The position numbers and the translations under genes are program-made. A stretch of 64,000 bases of DNA from Voacanga thouarsii (lineage: Eukaryota; Streptophyta; Magnoliopsida; Gentianales; Apocynaceae). Under the pieces are notes generated by a model, which saw nothing but the letters and a program-made list of their open reading frames with translations, did no database searches and was not told where the DNA came from. The DNA lies in the NCBI GenBank assembly GCA_026120185.1, contig JANUWF010002272.1, forward strand, positions 620,001-684,000. The letters run 5' to 3'. Positions 38,093 to 49,990 of this stretch are shown in pieces. How positions within the stretch are numbered: position 1 is the first letter of the stretch; each line of letters opens with the position of its first letter.

Positions 38093-38949
38093 GACCCCAG
38101 GTTCACCTCGAGATTCTGGAATAAGTTTCAGGAGTCTTTGGGTACTACGTTGAAATTCAGCACCTCTGCACATCCGCAGACCGACGGTCAATCTGAAAGA
38201 GTCATTCAGATATTGGAGGATATGCTCCAAGTGTGTATTTTGGACTTTGGAGACAAGTGGATTGAGTGTTTGCCGCATGTAGAATTAGCATATAACAACA
38301 GTCATCAAGCATGCTCGATTGGAGGATGGCTCCTTACGAAGCATTATATGGATGAAAATGTCAAGTACCGATATATTAGGGAGGGACGGAAAAGGGGCAT
38401 ATTAGGAGGACTGGTGAGGTATGTATACAAGAGATGATGGACAAGGTTAGGGTTATCAGAGAAAGACTAAGGGCAGCGCAAATCCGACAAAAGAGTTACG
38501 CAGATACTAGGAGGAGGGAACTAGAGTTCCAAGTGGGTGATCGTGTATTCTTGAAGTTGACTCCTAATAGAGGAATCCTGAGGCATCTGAAAGGAGGAAA
38601 GTTGAGTCCTAGGTATTTAGGACCATTTCTGATAATAGAAAAGGTTGGGCCGATCACATATAGATTGGATCTACCCGACGGATTAACCGGGAAACATGAT
38701 GTCTTCCATGTGTCTTAGTTAAAGAAGTACCACCCCGATCCAAGTCATATACTTAATGAGGAACCTTTGGAATTGCATCCGAATCTGAAATATGTAGAGA
38801 AACCAGTCAAGATTTTGGAGTGGAGTATCAAGACTCTTCGAAACAAGCAAATACCCATGGTAAAAATACTTTGGGATCATAATGGAACGCAGGATGCAAC
38901 ATGGGAAATTGAAGAATGGTTAAGACGGAAGTATCCAGATATGCTCTAG
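38093..38949 (+). pseudogene. Gypsy integrase C-terminal half with chromodomain
   Basis: Resumes the integrase with RDPRFTSRFW, then HPQTDGQSERVIQILEDML, which carries the catalytic Glu of the DDE triad, and WIECLPHVELAYNNS. Frame changes follow at about 38310-38420. The C-terminal part reads FQVGDRVFLKLTP, YLGPFLIIEKVG and YRLDLPDG, and ends in a chromodomain: YVEKPVKILEWSIKTLRNKQ ... VKILWDHNGTQDATWEIEEW, stop at 38947. In this family the chromodomain steers insertion toward particular chromatin. A stop replaces a residue just after DVFHVS (38716). Confidence 0.92.
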
Positions 38950-38984
38950 TGGTATGGAATCTGAATTTAGGGACGAAATTCTCT

Positions 38985-38998
38985 TAAGGGGGAGGGAA
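38985..38998 (+). other. Polypurine tract
   Basis: taagggggagggaa directly before the 3' LTR, primer for plus-strand DNA synthesis. It is preceded by ggacgaaattctct, typical of this gypsy group. Confidence 0.9.
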
Positions 38999-40712
38999 TG
39001 TAATACCCCGCCCAAAACCACCTTGGACCTATGGGGGAAAAGTCATGCATTGCATAGAATTTTGCATTTAATGTGTTATTTTAAAATTATTTTTGCATAG
39101 GTGCATGTGATTTTCAAGGTTGTGCTTGCATTAATTTATTTAATGAGAAATAGTTGTGTTGCTTACATTATTTGTGAATCGTTTTAAGTGAAATTTAGTA
39201 GAGGAGATAGAGGGATAGGAATTAGAGTGAAAGGAATTTCTTAGAGTTATACTAACACCAAAGTTGATTTGGAGTAATGGTTAGGTTTGGTAATTATCCA
39301 TTGGTGACTTGAGTTTGAATCTTACGTCTTGTGAATCTTAGCTTCCTTTTTGAATTTTTCTTCTAGGGTTTCCTCATGCTTTGGCCAGAAACCTTAACTA
39401 CTCTCCTAAAAATTCAGCCGCCATTTTCTTAGGAGATAAATCTCCATATTTATCCTCTAAACTCAAGGATTTTTTATAAGGATAAAGACTAATTTTATTC
39501 TAGCTTTTATCCTTTTAATTTTCAAAAATCTTAGCTAAGAACAATTAAATTCCAACTTGTATTTAATCAATCAGATTTTATATTAGTTAGTTTGAATTAA
39601 ATCTATTATTTTCCTAGCAAAATATTTTGTTGATTTTTAGAATAAAACCCTAGCTAAAAATCTGGAAAATTCCAGCCTTGTTGCCACCACCTTTAGGAGC
39701 AATCCTAGCTCAAGTCAAACTCTTCCAAGCTAGGGAAGCTTATCCTAAATCCTTTAGCAAATCAGATTTTATTTTATTTCCAAACAAATTAGATTTATTT
39801 TAGCTAAACAAACCAAATTTTTGTTCTCTCTTTTTCCAGAATTTCGGCCAGCTTTGCACACACCAACACTACACGAAAATTTGCACTCGAAAACATACCA
39901 AAACTCTTTATTGATTTAGCCAAATTACAACGCCTAAAACCCTCATTTTTTTCTCTCTGAATTGCGTCAAAATAGAAGCCAAAAATCAGTCCAAAATTTC
40001 TCTCTTTTGCTTAATAATTTTCGCACAGCACAAACACATTCACTTGCACAGAATTTTGGTTGTCAAAGCCGCGTAAACTCCTTCTTGTTTTGGTCAAAAA
40101 CTGAACATACATACAACCTATCCTGGTGCACTGTTTTCGGCCAGCCTAGGAGAGAAATTTTAGATTGCTTTTCTTCTCTCAACCCCTCTCAATTTCGGCC
40201 AGCAAATAGGTACAGCAAGCTGCCTGTCTTTTGCTATTGCTGCCAAAGAAGTTTAGAACCATTAGGAGTCCGTCATAGCATAATCTTCTAAACCCTAAAT
40301 CAAACTCTCCTAACCCTAAACCAAAATAGCCGTCCATTCCAACCTTGCTGCACGAAAATATCCAGCAAACTTTGCTCTGCATTTTTCGAAAAAAACACAA
40401 GAGCAATCACTAGGCAAAAAAATCAAAACGCACCCTAAGGTAAGCAAAAGTCCTCTCAACCTCTTGATTCCTCTCCTTCTATTGATTCTTCTCTTCTTCT
40501 TCCCTTGAACCACACCATATAGGGACTGATTTCATTTCTCTTTCTTAACTCTTGATCAAGAGGAATTAAAGAAGGCAGCTTTCCCTCTTTCTTAAGTGAA
40601 CTCGTGACGATCATCATAGGGGCATCTTGATCTTGTTAATTCGGTTGTTGTAAGGTAAAGGAATTCTTATCCTTGATGATGTAATTAAGGTTTAATGTGA
40701 TTGATGGCGTCT
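38999..40712 (+). repeat. 3' LTR of the Tekay-type element, truncated after 1714 bp
   Basis: Starts tgtaataccccgcccaaaac and follows the 5' LTR closely until tgattgatggcgtct. The 5' LTR continues beyond the matching point (about 29995), whereas here unrelated sequence begins at 40713. The missing 3' half and the missing second ataaa show a deletion or a later insertion with loss. Confidence 0.88.
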
Positions 40713-41468
40713 TTTGGTCATTTTAATAGCTAAGGCGTTGTGTCTTTTGGTCCTTGGAATAGCCCATAAGTCCGATGGTTTTGGGTTGATGGATTGGTCT
40801 TGTATAAAATGAAATTTATTTTATTCAAGTAGCGTAGTTTATTTATTGGGCTAGAATAAAATAAAAAGTCCAAAAAAGAAGAATTATTTATTGGCCCATT
40901 TGGGTTATTTAATTTGTTTAATTATTGGGCTTGTATTAGTTTAGGAATAATTAAATTGAATTAAAAGCTTAACCCAATGAACTGGGTGAAGACTTGAGGT
41001 TTATCTTGGTCTATTTAAGTTCTTTAATTAATTTAATTATTGGTCTTATATTAGTCCAGGAATAATTAAATTAAATAAAGACTTGACCCAATGATTTGGG
41101 CTATAGGCCCAAAGGCCTGGTTAATGGCTTAACATGACATGGGCCTTAGGGCTTCTCTGATTCTACCGCCTCTATTTGATTTTTGAATGCCTGGTTAATA
41201 GCCTATTATTAAAGTAGTTGGGATTCAAGAGACCAGTAGGAGGGTTTTCAAAGAATGTCTTTTTCTTTCCCCTCTAGCTGTTCTTCTTCTGTCCCTATAG
41301 ACTGTGATCTCTGTGCTATTCACTAGCAAGAAAAGAGACACAAAAGATCATCCTCTTCATCCTTAGCCTTCACTAAGCTTTCAGGCACGGGTTATATTTC
41401 GAAAAACCCGAAGCATTGTATTGATGCCTAGACAGAGCTTATGGTACAAATACCGTGTTTACCTTTCA
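40713..41468 (+). mobile_element. Probable LTR fragment of another retroelement
   Basis: Unrelated to either neighbour. It contains a direct repeat of about 35 bp (attattgggcttgtattagt at 40921 and attattggtcttatattagt at about 41037), T-rich leader-like sequence near 41280, and ends acctttcaca just where copia pol (-) begins. A TG start was not fixed. Read as an LTR piece; orientation is tentative. Confidence 0.35.
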
Positions 41469-43061
41469 CAATAATGGCCTCCTTATATCTAGTGGGATCT
41501 TGTTCCTGATGATCTGAGACTAGATCATAGATCTCCCCGGTCCATCTTTTTGGAACTCTTGTGATCCTCCTACTATGATGAGGCTCAGATTATATAAGAA
41601 CATCTGACTATGTTTCTCTTGGTTCCTCGATCGAGGTGTTAGAAGTACCTGAAGTTGAATCAGTGATCAACTTCTCTTCTAATTGTGTTTTGTTTGAACT
41701 CGTGGTGGATATTACTTATTCATCCTCTAAATACCTAGGATTAGTACTAATATGTATTTTATGCTCTTGAGGATGATAGAAATATCCACCTCTCATTCCT
41801 TTTAGATACCCAATGAAGTAGCATAACTCTGATCTTGGTTATAGCTTACTCCTTTTTGTCAGCACATAAGCTGGACAACCCCATATCTTGAGATAGTTTA
41901 GACTGGGCTTTTATCCAGTCCACGTCTCATGAGGTGTCCTAGGTACTGATTTGGAAGGTATCAAGTTCAAAATATAAGCCGTTGATTCTAAGGCATATCC
42001 CCAAAAAGAAATAGGAAGAGATGCATGACTCATCATACTTTTGACCATTTCCATCAAAGTTCTATTTCCTCTCTCAGCTATTCTGTTATACTAGGTAGTC
42101 CCAGGCACAGTTAACTGAGATACAATGCCGTGATGTACCAAGTAATCCTTAAACTTATCGAGGAGGTATTCTCCACCATGATCTGATCTTAAAGTTTTAA
42201 TTAGTTTACCTGTTCAATGCTCCACTTCAGCTTTAAACTCCTTAAATTTATCAAAAGAGTTAGACTTGTGCTTCATTAGATAAATGTAATCAAAACGAGT
42301 GTGATTATCTGTGAAAGTGATAAAGATTTTGTAGCCTCCTCTAACTGGTGTAGTCATCGAACTACAAACATCCGTATAAACTGGTGTTAGTATATCTATG
42401 GCTTTATCTGGCTTTTTAGTAAAGGGCCTTTTGGTCATTTTACCTCTAAGGTAAGATTCACACTGAGGCCATTCTTTCAGTCTTAATGAACCTAAAGGCC
42501 CATCATAGATTAGCCCCCAAATAATATTGGGATTTATATGTCCTAATCCTAGATGCCACAAATACGAGTCTTTTGATATGGCTTTTCTCTTTTAATTATT
42601 AGGTTCAGTTTTAATATTGTTTACTTGGTTTTGAATAGGATGTATATAAAAAATATTCCCATACATGTTTCCTGTACAAATTAAATTGCTATCTCTACTG
42701 ATGGAAACACCAGAATGGAAAGAAACAGAATATCCTTTATTCATCAATTTTGAAACTAAAATAAAATTCTATTTGAAACAAGAAGCATATAAAATATCTT
42801 TTAAAACTACCTTCATATTACAATAAAAAAAAATAAACTCAAGATCTCCCACTGCTTTAGCCTATATTCTTGCTCCATTGCCTACTTGAAGTCCATGCTC
42901 ACCTTTACTTAGTCTCCTTGTCCTTCTGAACGCTTGCAAAGAGTTACAGACTTGGTCAGTAGCTGCAGAATCAATCCAGGAGGATATTGACCAAACCATC
43001 AAAATAGACTTTAGGTATAGAGCAATACCTTAAGTAGACTTTGCTATGAAGTCTGTGTAAG
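41469..43061 (-). pseudogene. Copia protease and integrase remnant
   Basis: Minus strand, from 43061 down: the protease motif WIDSAATDQVCNSLQ (about 42945-42990) with the DSA-type catalytic site, then the pre-integrase/HHCC region WHLGLGHIN ... CESYLRGKMTKRPF (42560-42420). The integrase core has TDVCSSMTTPVRGGYKI, FTDNHTRFDYIYL, LRSDHGGEYLLDKFKDYL, SFWGYALESTAYILNLIPSK and GCPAYV. It ends with PTRYKEAI at about 41475, just before reverse transcriptase would begin. Catalytic residues of the integrase are recognisable. Stops (for example after TVPGTT) make it dead. Confidence 0.88.
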
Positions 43062-44905
43062 TGTTGTGCCCTAGAGGCAATCACTTATACGTTGTATATG
43101 ATACATTTTATTTTATAAAAGGTGTTATTTATCTTACAGTTTCTTTTGATTACTTTTGAGTAATATAACTATTCGATAAAGTCCCTAGTACAAAACTGTG
43201 TTAAGGAAATCATGATAGAGATCATGATATGAGATTCCTACTACACTGTATAGTATTATTACTTAAATAATCCCTAGTCATAGTATTATAAGAAAGGACA
43301 TCATTAATGCGTTAAGATTAGCATGTGTTAAGACTTCCTGATTTGATCAGGCGGTGGTTCTCATATCCGTGAGTATTGGGATACTCAAAGTTAACACATG
43401 GATGCTTGTTAGTAGAACAATTTCATTGGATGACCTAGTTATGAGATAATCACATGGATAACTATTTAGTGCCAGTGATATAATCTCAATATTGCAAACG
43501 TGCAAGTATTCTTAGACTTGAGATCTCCAAAGTACCTTATTTTTTTAGCCTTGTGTTTTGATTCCAATCTCCAGAGCTTGATCGAGAGCCACCTATGAGA
43601 TGGATATTGGATACATTGTAGGTAAACGAAAGTAGTTGAGAGGGTCAATAAAGGATTCACCACTCCTAATAGTAGGGGTGAATATCTCACGGCCACTTGT
43701 AGGAATTACTACTCGAGAAATCCTTAGCCAAGGCGTATGTGCATTGGAAATAGTTCCAATTGATACACATCTAGAGCAGTGGGTTCCTGGTACAAGTATA
43801 ATTATATTCAGGCCAGAATTAATATATATTCTGGAGGGAGTTGGCACTAATATCGTACTCTAGACCGAATGAGATATTGTATGGTGAAAGGAGTTAATTG
43901 CACTGTAGTTGGTTATTGAAGGGTTCATGTCAAGCCATTTGACTTCTTGGACCCTTGGGTGGTCATGATGTGTTGCTAAATACCGCTCATAATCTGGGAA
44001 TATAGGTTTATTAATTGATGAATTAATAAACCAATCCTGATTAGAATTAATAGGATTAATTCTAATTAATTAAGGATTATTAATCTCAAAGACGTTTGAA
44101 TTAATTCATGTTCGCTACCAATTGATCGGGAAACCTAATAAGTCACACACAAAAGAGGAATATATACTCAAGATGTTATTTGATAACATAGTAGGGTTTA
44201 TTACGAGAAAGAGAAGTTGATGTGGCTAAATTATAATTAGTTATAATTTATGGGTGAATTTGTAAGTCTGAGAATTTGATGGGTTCTAATTGCAATTGGA
44301 GAATTGCAATTGTTTGTTTGGAATTCTTAGATGTGGTTGTTTTTGTTGAGCTTTTCAGGTGACTTCAAGGGTCACATGAAATGACTCTAAAAAACATAAA
44401 ACCAAGGGTCACAAGAAGCCTTATATATACATGATGATCTCTTCTCTCTCTCTCTCTCTCTTGTGGGTGTGGGTATGTGAGTTTTTCCAAGATAACACTA
44501 AGACTCTTATTCTTCTTCTTCTTCTTCTTCATTCTCTGGTTTTGCTGAACAAGAAGAACAAGAAAGACAAACCCCAGCCACCATTGTTGTTTTCTGCTAG
44601 CACAGAAAATCTTGGTGCTTGAGTGTACTCCTCTGTGTAGATTTCTGTTAGAGATAATTATACACTGTGATTATAGTGGTTAAACATACAACTCTCGTGG
44701 TGATTCTTTAAGAGGATTGCTGGATCGTACCACAATAATCAAACTTGAAGAAGAAAAATTTTATTTTCCATACAAACAAAGAAAGGTAAAAGCTATCATA
44801 TTTGTTTCTTTGTTTTCCATATGTATGTCTTGTTTTCCACACATATGCGGATTCTAGGATGGTATCTCATTCTTATTCTTCCGCTGCATCGCATATGATA
44901 CGTGG
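43062..44905 (+). mobile_element. Copia-type solo LTR between gag and protease
   Basis: Starts tgttgtgccctagaggcaat, a familiar start of Angela/Tork-type LTRs, and contains gatataatctcaatattgca, also typical. The right part has (CT)n at about 44440-44460, cttcttcttcttctt, and ends near ttccgctgcatcgcatatga. It breaks the minus-strand copia between the zinc knuckle (right) and protease (left). The exact right end and a target duplication were not fixed; gtaag precedes the start and only the imperfect gtggg follows. Confidence 0.6.
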
Positions 44906-45477
44906 GAGATACTCAACAGTCTGGACAATCTTTCTTCCAATGTCCCTTCTTGCCACACTTAAAATATTTACCTTTGGCATTTCCGTTGGGCTTGGCCTAA
45001 CTAGTTGCTATGGGTTGGGCCCTTGCGTTGTTCTGGACCTTCTTCTTCTTGAATTTCTTAGGCTTTGCCTTAATTCCAGAAGAAGAAGTAGCACAAGAGA
45101 CCAAAACCTTTGACATGAGCTTCATGATATTTTCTGCCGTCTGGAACTCTTTCATAAGCTCCGTGAGATTCATATCCAACTTGTTCATGTTGTAGTTCAA
45201 CTTGAACAGTGAATATAAGTCAGGTAGAGTTTCAAGAACCATGTCAATTTGGCTCTCGGGATCTATCATCGCACCTAGGACCTCGGCCTCCTCGAAGTAA
45301 GCAATCATTTTGAACAAATGCTTTCGAACCAATGCCCCCTCAGCTATCTTAGTGTTCAAGATTACCCTAAGAGCTTCCTGCCTTGTTGGTCGGTTCTTGT
45401 CAGCAAATATGATACATAATGACAAATCCATGTCATACACAGTAGCCATGTGCTTATGCTTAAACTGGAGCACACTA
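44906..45477 (-). pseudogene. Copia gag, C-terminal part with zinc knuckle
   Basis: Minus strand from 45477: QFKHKHMATVYDMDLSL, RQEALRVILNTKIAEGALVR, MIAYFEEAEVLGAMIDPE, VLETLPDLYSLFKLNYNMNK, then KKFKKKKVQNNARAQ and, after a break, FKCGKKGHWKKDC, a CCHC knuckle (about 44925-44965). This is the UBN2-type copia gag with its RNA-binding tail. The N-terminal part continues beyond the inserted LTR at 49738. The core stays open for 160 codons, so this part has decayed less than others. Confidence 0.9.
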
Positions 45478-47796
45478 TGTAACACCCCACTACCTAGGCC
45501 CAACAGGGCCGGGGATGTCGCCCCATCCAAAGGACAAGGGGTCTTTATAACTAGGACTACAACAAAGATAAAACAATACTTTAAAATTTAAAACTTATTA
45601 CAACCCAAAATTCATGAATAAATCCAAAATAAAAATTGTTCACCCTCAACTCCCAAAGTATTACACAAAATAAATATCAGAATATCTTCCAAGCCAAGCA
45701 ACAACTAGCTACTCATCCTCACAGCAGGATCGACCTGAAATCATGGTAAAAAGGGTGATGAGATGAAAATCTCAGTAAGTCCATGTGTGCTTTGAGTGTT
45801 CAATGAAAATAGTTCGTGAATGCAAAGTGTAAGAACTTCATAAGAGAAATACTGGCAAGCAATAAACAATAGTCAAAATCAAGAGTGGCGTTTTGGCTTT
45901 TCCAACCGTACACGTACAATAAAATCAATCACTCAAAAGGGTGGTCATGAGTTACCACACGTTGGGCCCCATAACCATACAACGGTCAGAATGCCACATT
46001 TTGTGCAGATTGATAAAAAGTAGGTGATCGGCCTACCGGGTAAGGTACTTCTCATTCTCTACACCTAAACAAAACCAGTTGTCCATTCTGGCAATACATA
46101 GTCCACCTAATTGAAACTTGCTAGCTCGGACCGGCACGGCCTACTAAACTGACATCTTATTCGGGAAGGACTTACCCCTCAGAGGTGGTCACCTACTGAG
46201 AGACTTGCCCTAATCCTTCAAAGACTAGTTCTAGCAGTCCGCTCTTATTGAGCACTCAACGTAATTTATCCCACTTAGGAGAAAACTGAATAAACAAAGC
46301 TCTACTTGAAAATGACAATTAAAGATTTCCAAAGTTTGGGACAAAGCTGGTTTTAGAAAGAGTTTTAGGGTTTGAGTAAACTACTCATTGATTTTCAAAT
46401 TTTTGTTTGACTAAAATGAGAAATGAGATAATCCTTAATTACCTTTACAGAAGTGATTGTCCACGCACTCCACATTTGGCTTGCCATAGTAACCATTTCG
46501 CATCAAACAAGTTTTATGCAGGAGCTTACTTGATCTTTTGCTCGAGATAAAATAAAGATCTCTAAAAGTTGACCTAACCCCGCTTTGGGTAAACATAAGT
46601 CATAATTAAACTCAAGCCAAAATTTACTTTCACAAATAATCCTAACTCAATTTGCTACAATCATGACCCTAATGTCCCGAGCTTTAAAGCTAGATAATAA
46701 ATTAAAGGGTTTATAAAATAAATCTAGCTTGATATTAAAATAACTAGGGTTTGGGAAATAGGTACTAACAAGTTGAAGGTTTAAATCTTGCTATAAATAA
46801 TTAGAATTTATTTGATGAAGGATCCTAGGACCTAGATGGAATTATTTAAAATAATAATCTATTAATAATTAATTGTTAGAAAATAATTAGTAACTAAAAT
46901 TAGTTGTAAGTAAATTTTAATGGATTTTGATTGAAAGATAATATATAACTTTTAATAGTATTTATGAATATAAGACTTACAAAATTAATAGTTTACCTAT
47001 TATGAATATTTATATAAAAGGCTTTATTCGATATTATTATTTTCTATATATTATTATTTTATATAATATCTATATATTTTATTTCTTTAATAAAAGCCAT
47101 TATTTATTTGATTAAAATATCATTATTTTATATAATAGTCCAAATCCACATTTCCCTAGAGTTTTCGAAATCACTAGAAGAAATTATAGTAATAATCATT
47201 TTATTGATGGAATAAAATTAGCTTAGGGACAACAAAGTCATGATCATATTTCCTTTTGCTAACCATAATCATGAACATATACTCTACACCAATCAGCAAA
47301 ACATCCAAATCATGAATAAAAGCATAGATCCAAATCCATCATCACATGATCTAAATTCCACTAACATAATCATATTCATGGCTTTAACAAGCATACATAA
47401 TCATAAAACCCTATTCACCAAAGGTGACATAATCCCTAACATGCTTATTCAATCATACTACTCACGATATGAAAAGCATGCAACAAAACCCTAAAAGCCT
47501 TAAAATTCAACCAAGACCAATCATCCACATGCAGCAATCCCAATTCCATCGCAAAACACATCCATTCTCATACTTCAGTCCCAACTCCATCACAAAACAT
47601 ATGCTCAAACTTTATTCATTAACCATCCTTTTCCAAAACATCCTAGAGATATGAATCTAATATTTAAAGAGAATGTTGAATAGGCTTACTTTAATGATGA
47701 CTACCTTGAAGTCGATCCAAGAGAATTCTCTCGCTAGGAAGGCTTGATCCATTCAAGGAGAAGAAGAAAAATGGCCATAGTGAAAGTAACCATTCA

Positions 47797-47841
<45 letters not shown>

Positions 47842-49732
47842 ATTAGTATATACTCATCAAGGTCGAAGATGGAAAAAGATGGAGATGATTGTTCATGCTT
47901 CCTTTGAAGATGTTCTTGAGCCTTCAAGAAAATTCTGGTTTTTTATCCAAAAGTGAGACTTTGATTTCCAAGTTTGATGTTAAAAATTGCAGGAATGGAT
48001 TCACGAGAATGAATATGTATAATCTGGAGTTTTTGGAGAAGATTGGAGTGGTTTTGGGTGGCCTTAGGCGTGAGCATGGTAGTAGGTGTTCTTGGAGGTT
48101 TGGAGAGAAGGGAAAGATTGGATGAAGGCTGGCCGAAATTCTGTGGGGAAAGGGTGGCCAAATTGTTTGGAGGGTTTTGGCAATTGGATTTTCAGATTTG
48201 GGAGGAAAAGGAAAGCTGGATGTTTGAATTTCAAAAAGAATAATTTAGGGAATATTTTATGGTAGCAAATATGGTAAGTAAATCTTTGATGATGGAGGTC
48301 TTTTGGAAGCTGTAATAGCCGGCTGCTTGGTTGGGATTTTTGCTGAGATGAAAGCTATTCGAAGGAGCTTAAGGGTAGCCGAAATATGGTGTGCAATGGT
48401 GAAGGAATTTTTTGGTTGTTTGAGGGGTAATCTATGGTAATTTGCTAAATATATTTGCTGGAATTTTGGACTTTAATTAATGGCTTGATTGGAGTGATTG
48501 ATGGAGGAATTTTAGGAGCAGCCATGGAACTGTTTTTCGTGCAGAACACTGGAGAAGATGATGAAGCTCAGTTCATGGCTGTTCAAGGTGAGTTTGTATA
48601 GAAAGATGGAGGAAGTTTTGGACAAGGGTGAAGAAGGAATAAAGCTGGAAATTCTAAGCAACCTTTCACAAGCTTGCTGGAAATTTCTAGGCAGATTTTT
48701 CTGCCATGATTAATCCAGTTTGCTGCAGGTTTGAAGGGATGTTGAGAGGTTCTTTAAGGGTGGTTTCCAGCCTTCTTTATGGAGGAAAAATATACTTGAA
48801 TTGCTGGTTGAAGAGCTGAAAGAAACAGCTTGGTTTTTGGCTCACCAAGCTACGAAATTTTCCTGGTTTGTACAGTTTTTGTGTAGCTTGGTTTTGACTG
48901 GAATTTTCAGTCCTCAAGCTAAATGAAATGGTCATTTTTTGGGCAGTATTTGAGAGGGAAATATGGCTGAAATTTTTGACAACTGGACTGATCAAGAAGT
49001 TGGAAAAACTTTCAGTCTACAACATGAAGAAGATGAACACAACCAGGTTAGAGTTTTGAAGGTTCAACCATAGAGATTAATTCTCTTAGGAACCTTCCAA
49101 AACTCCTCCCCATTTTCGGCCAACAAGATACCTCACGTGGATATCTTCGAAATCTCCATATCACAGAACTTTGCTGGAATTTTTCTAGAATAAAATTAGC
49201 TTTGGATAAATCAAACAACCTAATTGATTAAGACTTAAGGAAAGCTAGAGATCAAGAAGGGTATGAATCCCTTAGAAATTTTTGTAGGGCTCAAGAGTAG
49301 GATTAGGACATTCCTATCATGTCTCCCCTAGGACAACACTTCTACTTTTCCCTAAGGCATACAAGGGCCAAAATATAGCCTACCTAATACAAAATAAAAT
49401 TTAATCATGCTAAAACTCAAATAATGGAATTTGAACTCAAAACCTCAAGAATTAATTCCAAAGCTCTAACTACTAAACCACAGCAACATTTGTTCTTATT
49501 TTCTCCCCTAAAATTTTTTTCCTATTTAATCCTCAAACTATCTCCCTATTTTCCCTCAAGCAAAAATTATCATTTTGCCCTTCTTACTCAATAAACACAA
49601 TGAAGCCTTCTAGACTATAAATCACATATCTAAAGCACATAAAATCATACAAAAATATATTTATGCATGTAAGAAAATATGATATGCATCTCGACCCCTT
49701 ATTCTAAGGTCGGTTTTGGCTGGGGTTTCACA
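45478..49732 (-). mobile_element. Solo LTR (4255 bp) of a gypsy-type family inside copia gag
   Basis: On the plus strand it begins tgtaacaccccactacctag and ends tggctggggtttcaca, flanked by a perfect 5-bp cacta (45473-45477, 49733-49737). It matches 56041-60336 along its whole length (same start block, same (AG)n tract, same end) and is a sister copy. It has no coding domain; ORFs at 47240-48995 lack family motifs, and one spans the microsatellite. Confidence 0.93.
47800..47839. repeat. (AG)n microsatellite
   Basis: About 20 uninterrupted AG units inside the solo LTR, at the same relative place as the longer tract at 58368-58430 in the sister LTR. Confidence 0.97.
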
Positions 49733-49737
49733 CACTA

Positions 49738-49990
49738 GATATGGAAGCTAATATGTAGCACTTAGCCATCTCATTGGCTTTCTTCGATGCCTTCTCAGCC
49801 TCTTACTTCTGATTAGTGGATTCTTTCCCAATCTTAGGAAAGGGATCCATAAGAACATACTTGTACTATTCGACAATAAGTAGTATGTGCGGGTTCCTCT
49901 TTCAGTCCACATAATTTGGGCATGTTAACTTATTCTCTTTGAGAATGATTGATAATGAACTGAAACCAAACATTTCTGAATGTAAAAAAC
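49738..49990 (-). pseudogene. Copia gag, N-terminal part
   Basis: Minus strand: LSIILKENKLTCPNYVD, EYKYVLMDPFPKIGKEST, KKANEMAKCYILASISSV. Directly before 49733 this joins HKHMATVY at 45477, so the solo LTR split one gag. A stop replaces the Trp expected after NYVD, and another lies after NQK. The initiator region near 49985 is worn. Confidence 0.8.

Larger units (their letters stand above)
28281..40712 (+). mobile_element. Ty3/gypsy chromovirus (Tekay/Del type), complete but decayed, 3' LTR truncated
   Basis: Order: 5' LTR 28281-31543; primer site 31546-31557; extra acidic ORF 31644-32492; gag from 32870; protease, reverse transcriptase, RNase H, integrase and chromodomain to 38949; purine tract 38985-38998; 3' LTR 38999-40712, cut short. 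A copia solo LTR lies in the integrase (36562-38087). The integrase-before-end order and a C-terminal chromodomain define chromoviruses; the long LTR and the phrase ggacgaaattctcttaaggg before the 3' LTR fit Tekay/Del. It landed in the copia gag after ataaa (28276-28280). All frames carry stops or shifts, so it cannot move by itself. Confidence 0.92.

Noticed and set aside
47691..48243. Overlapping ORFs on both strands around the (AG)n tract
   Set aside because: They lie wholly inside a solo LTR, span the microsatellite, and show no conserved motif.
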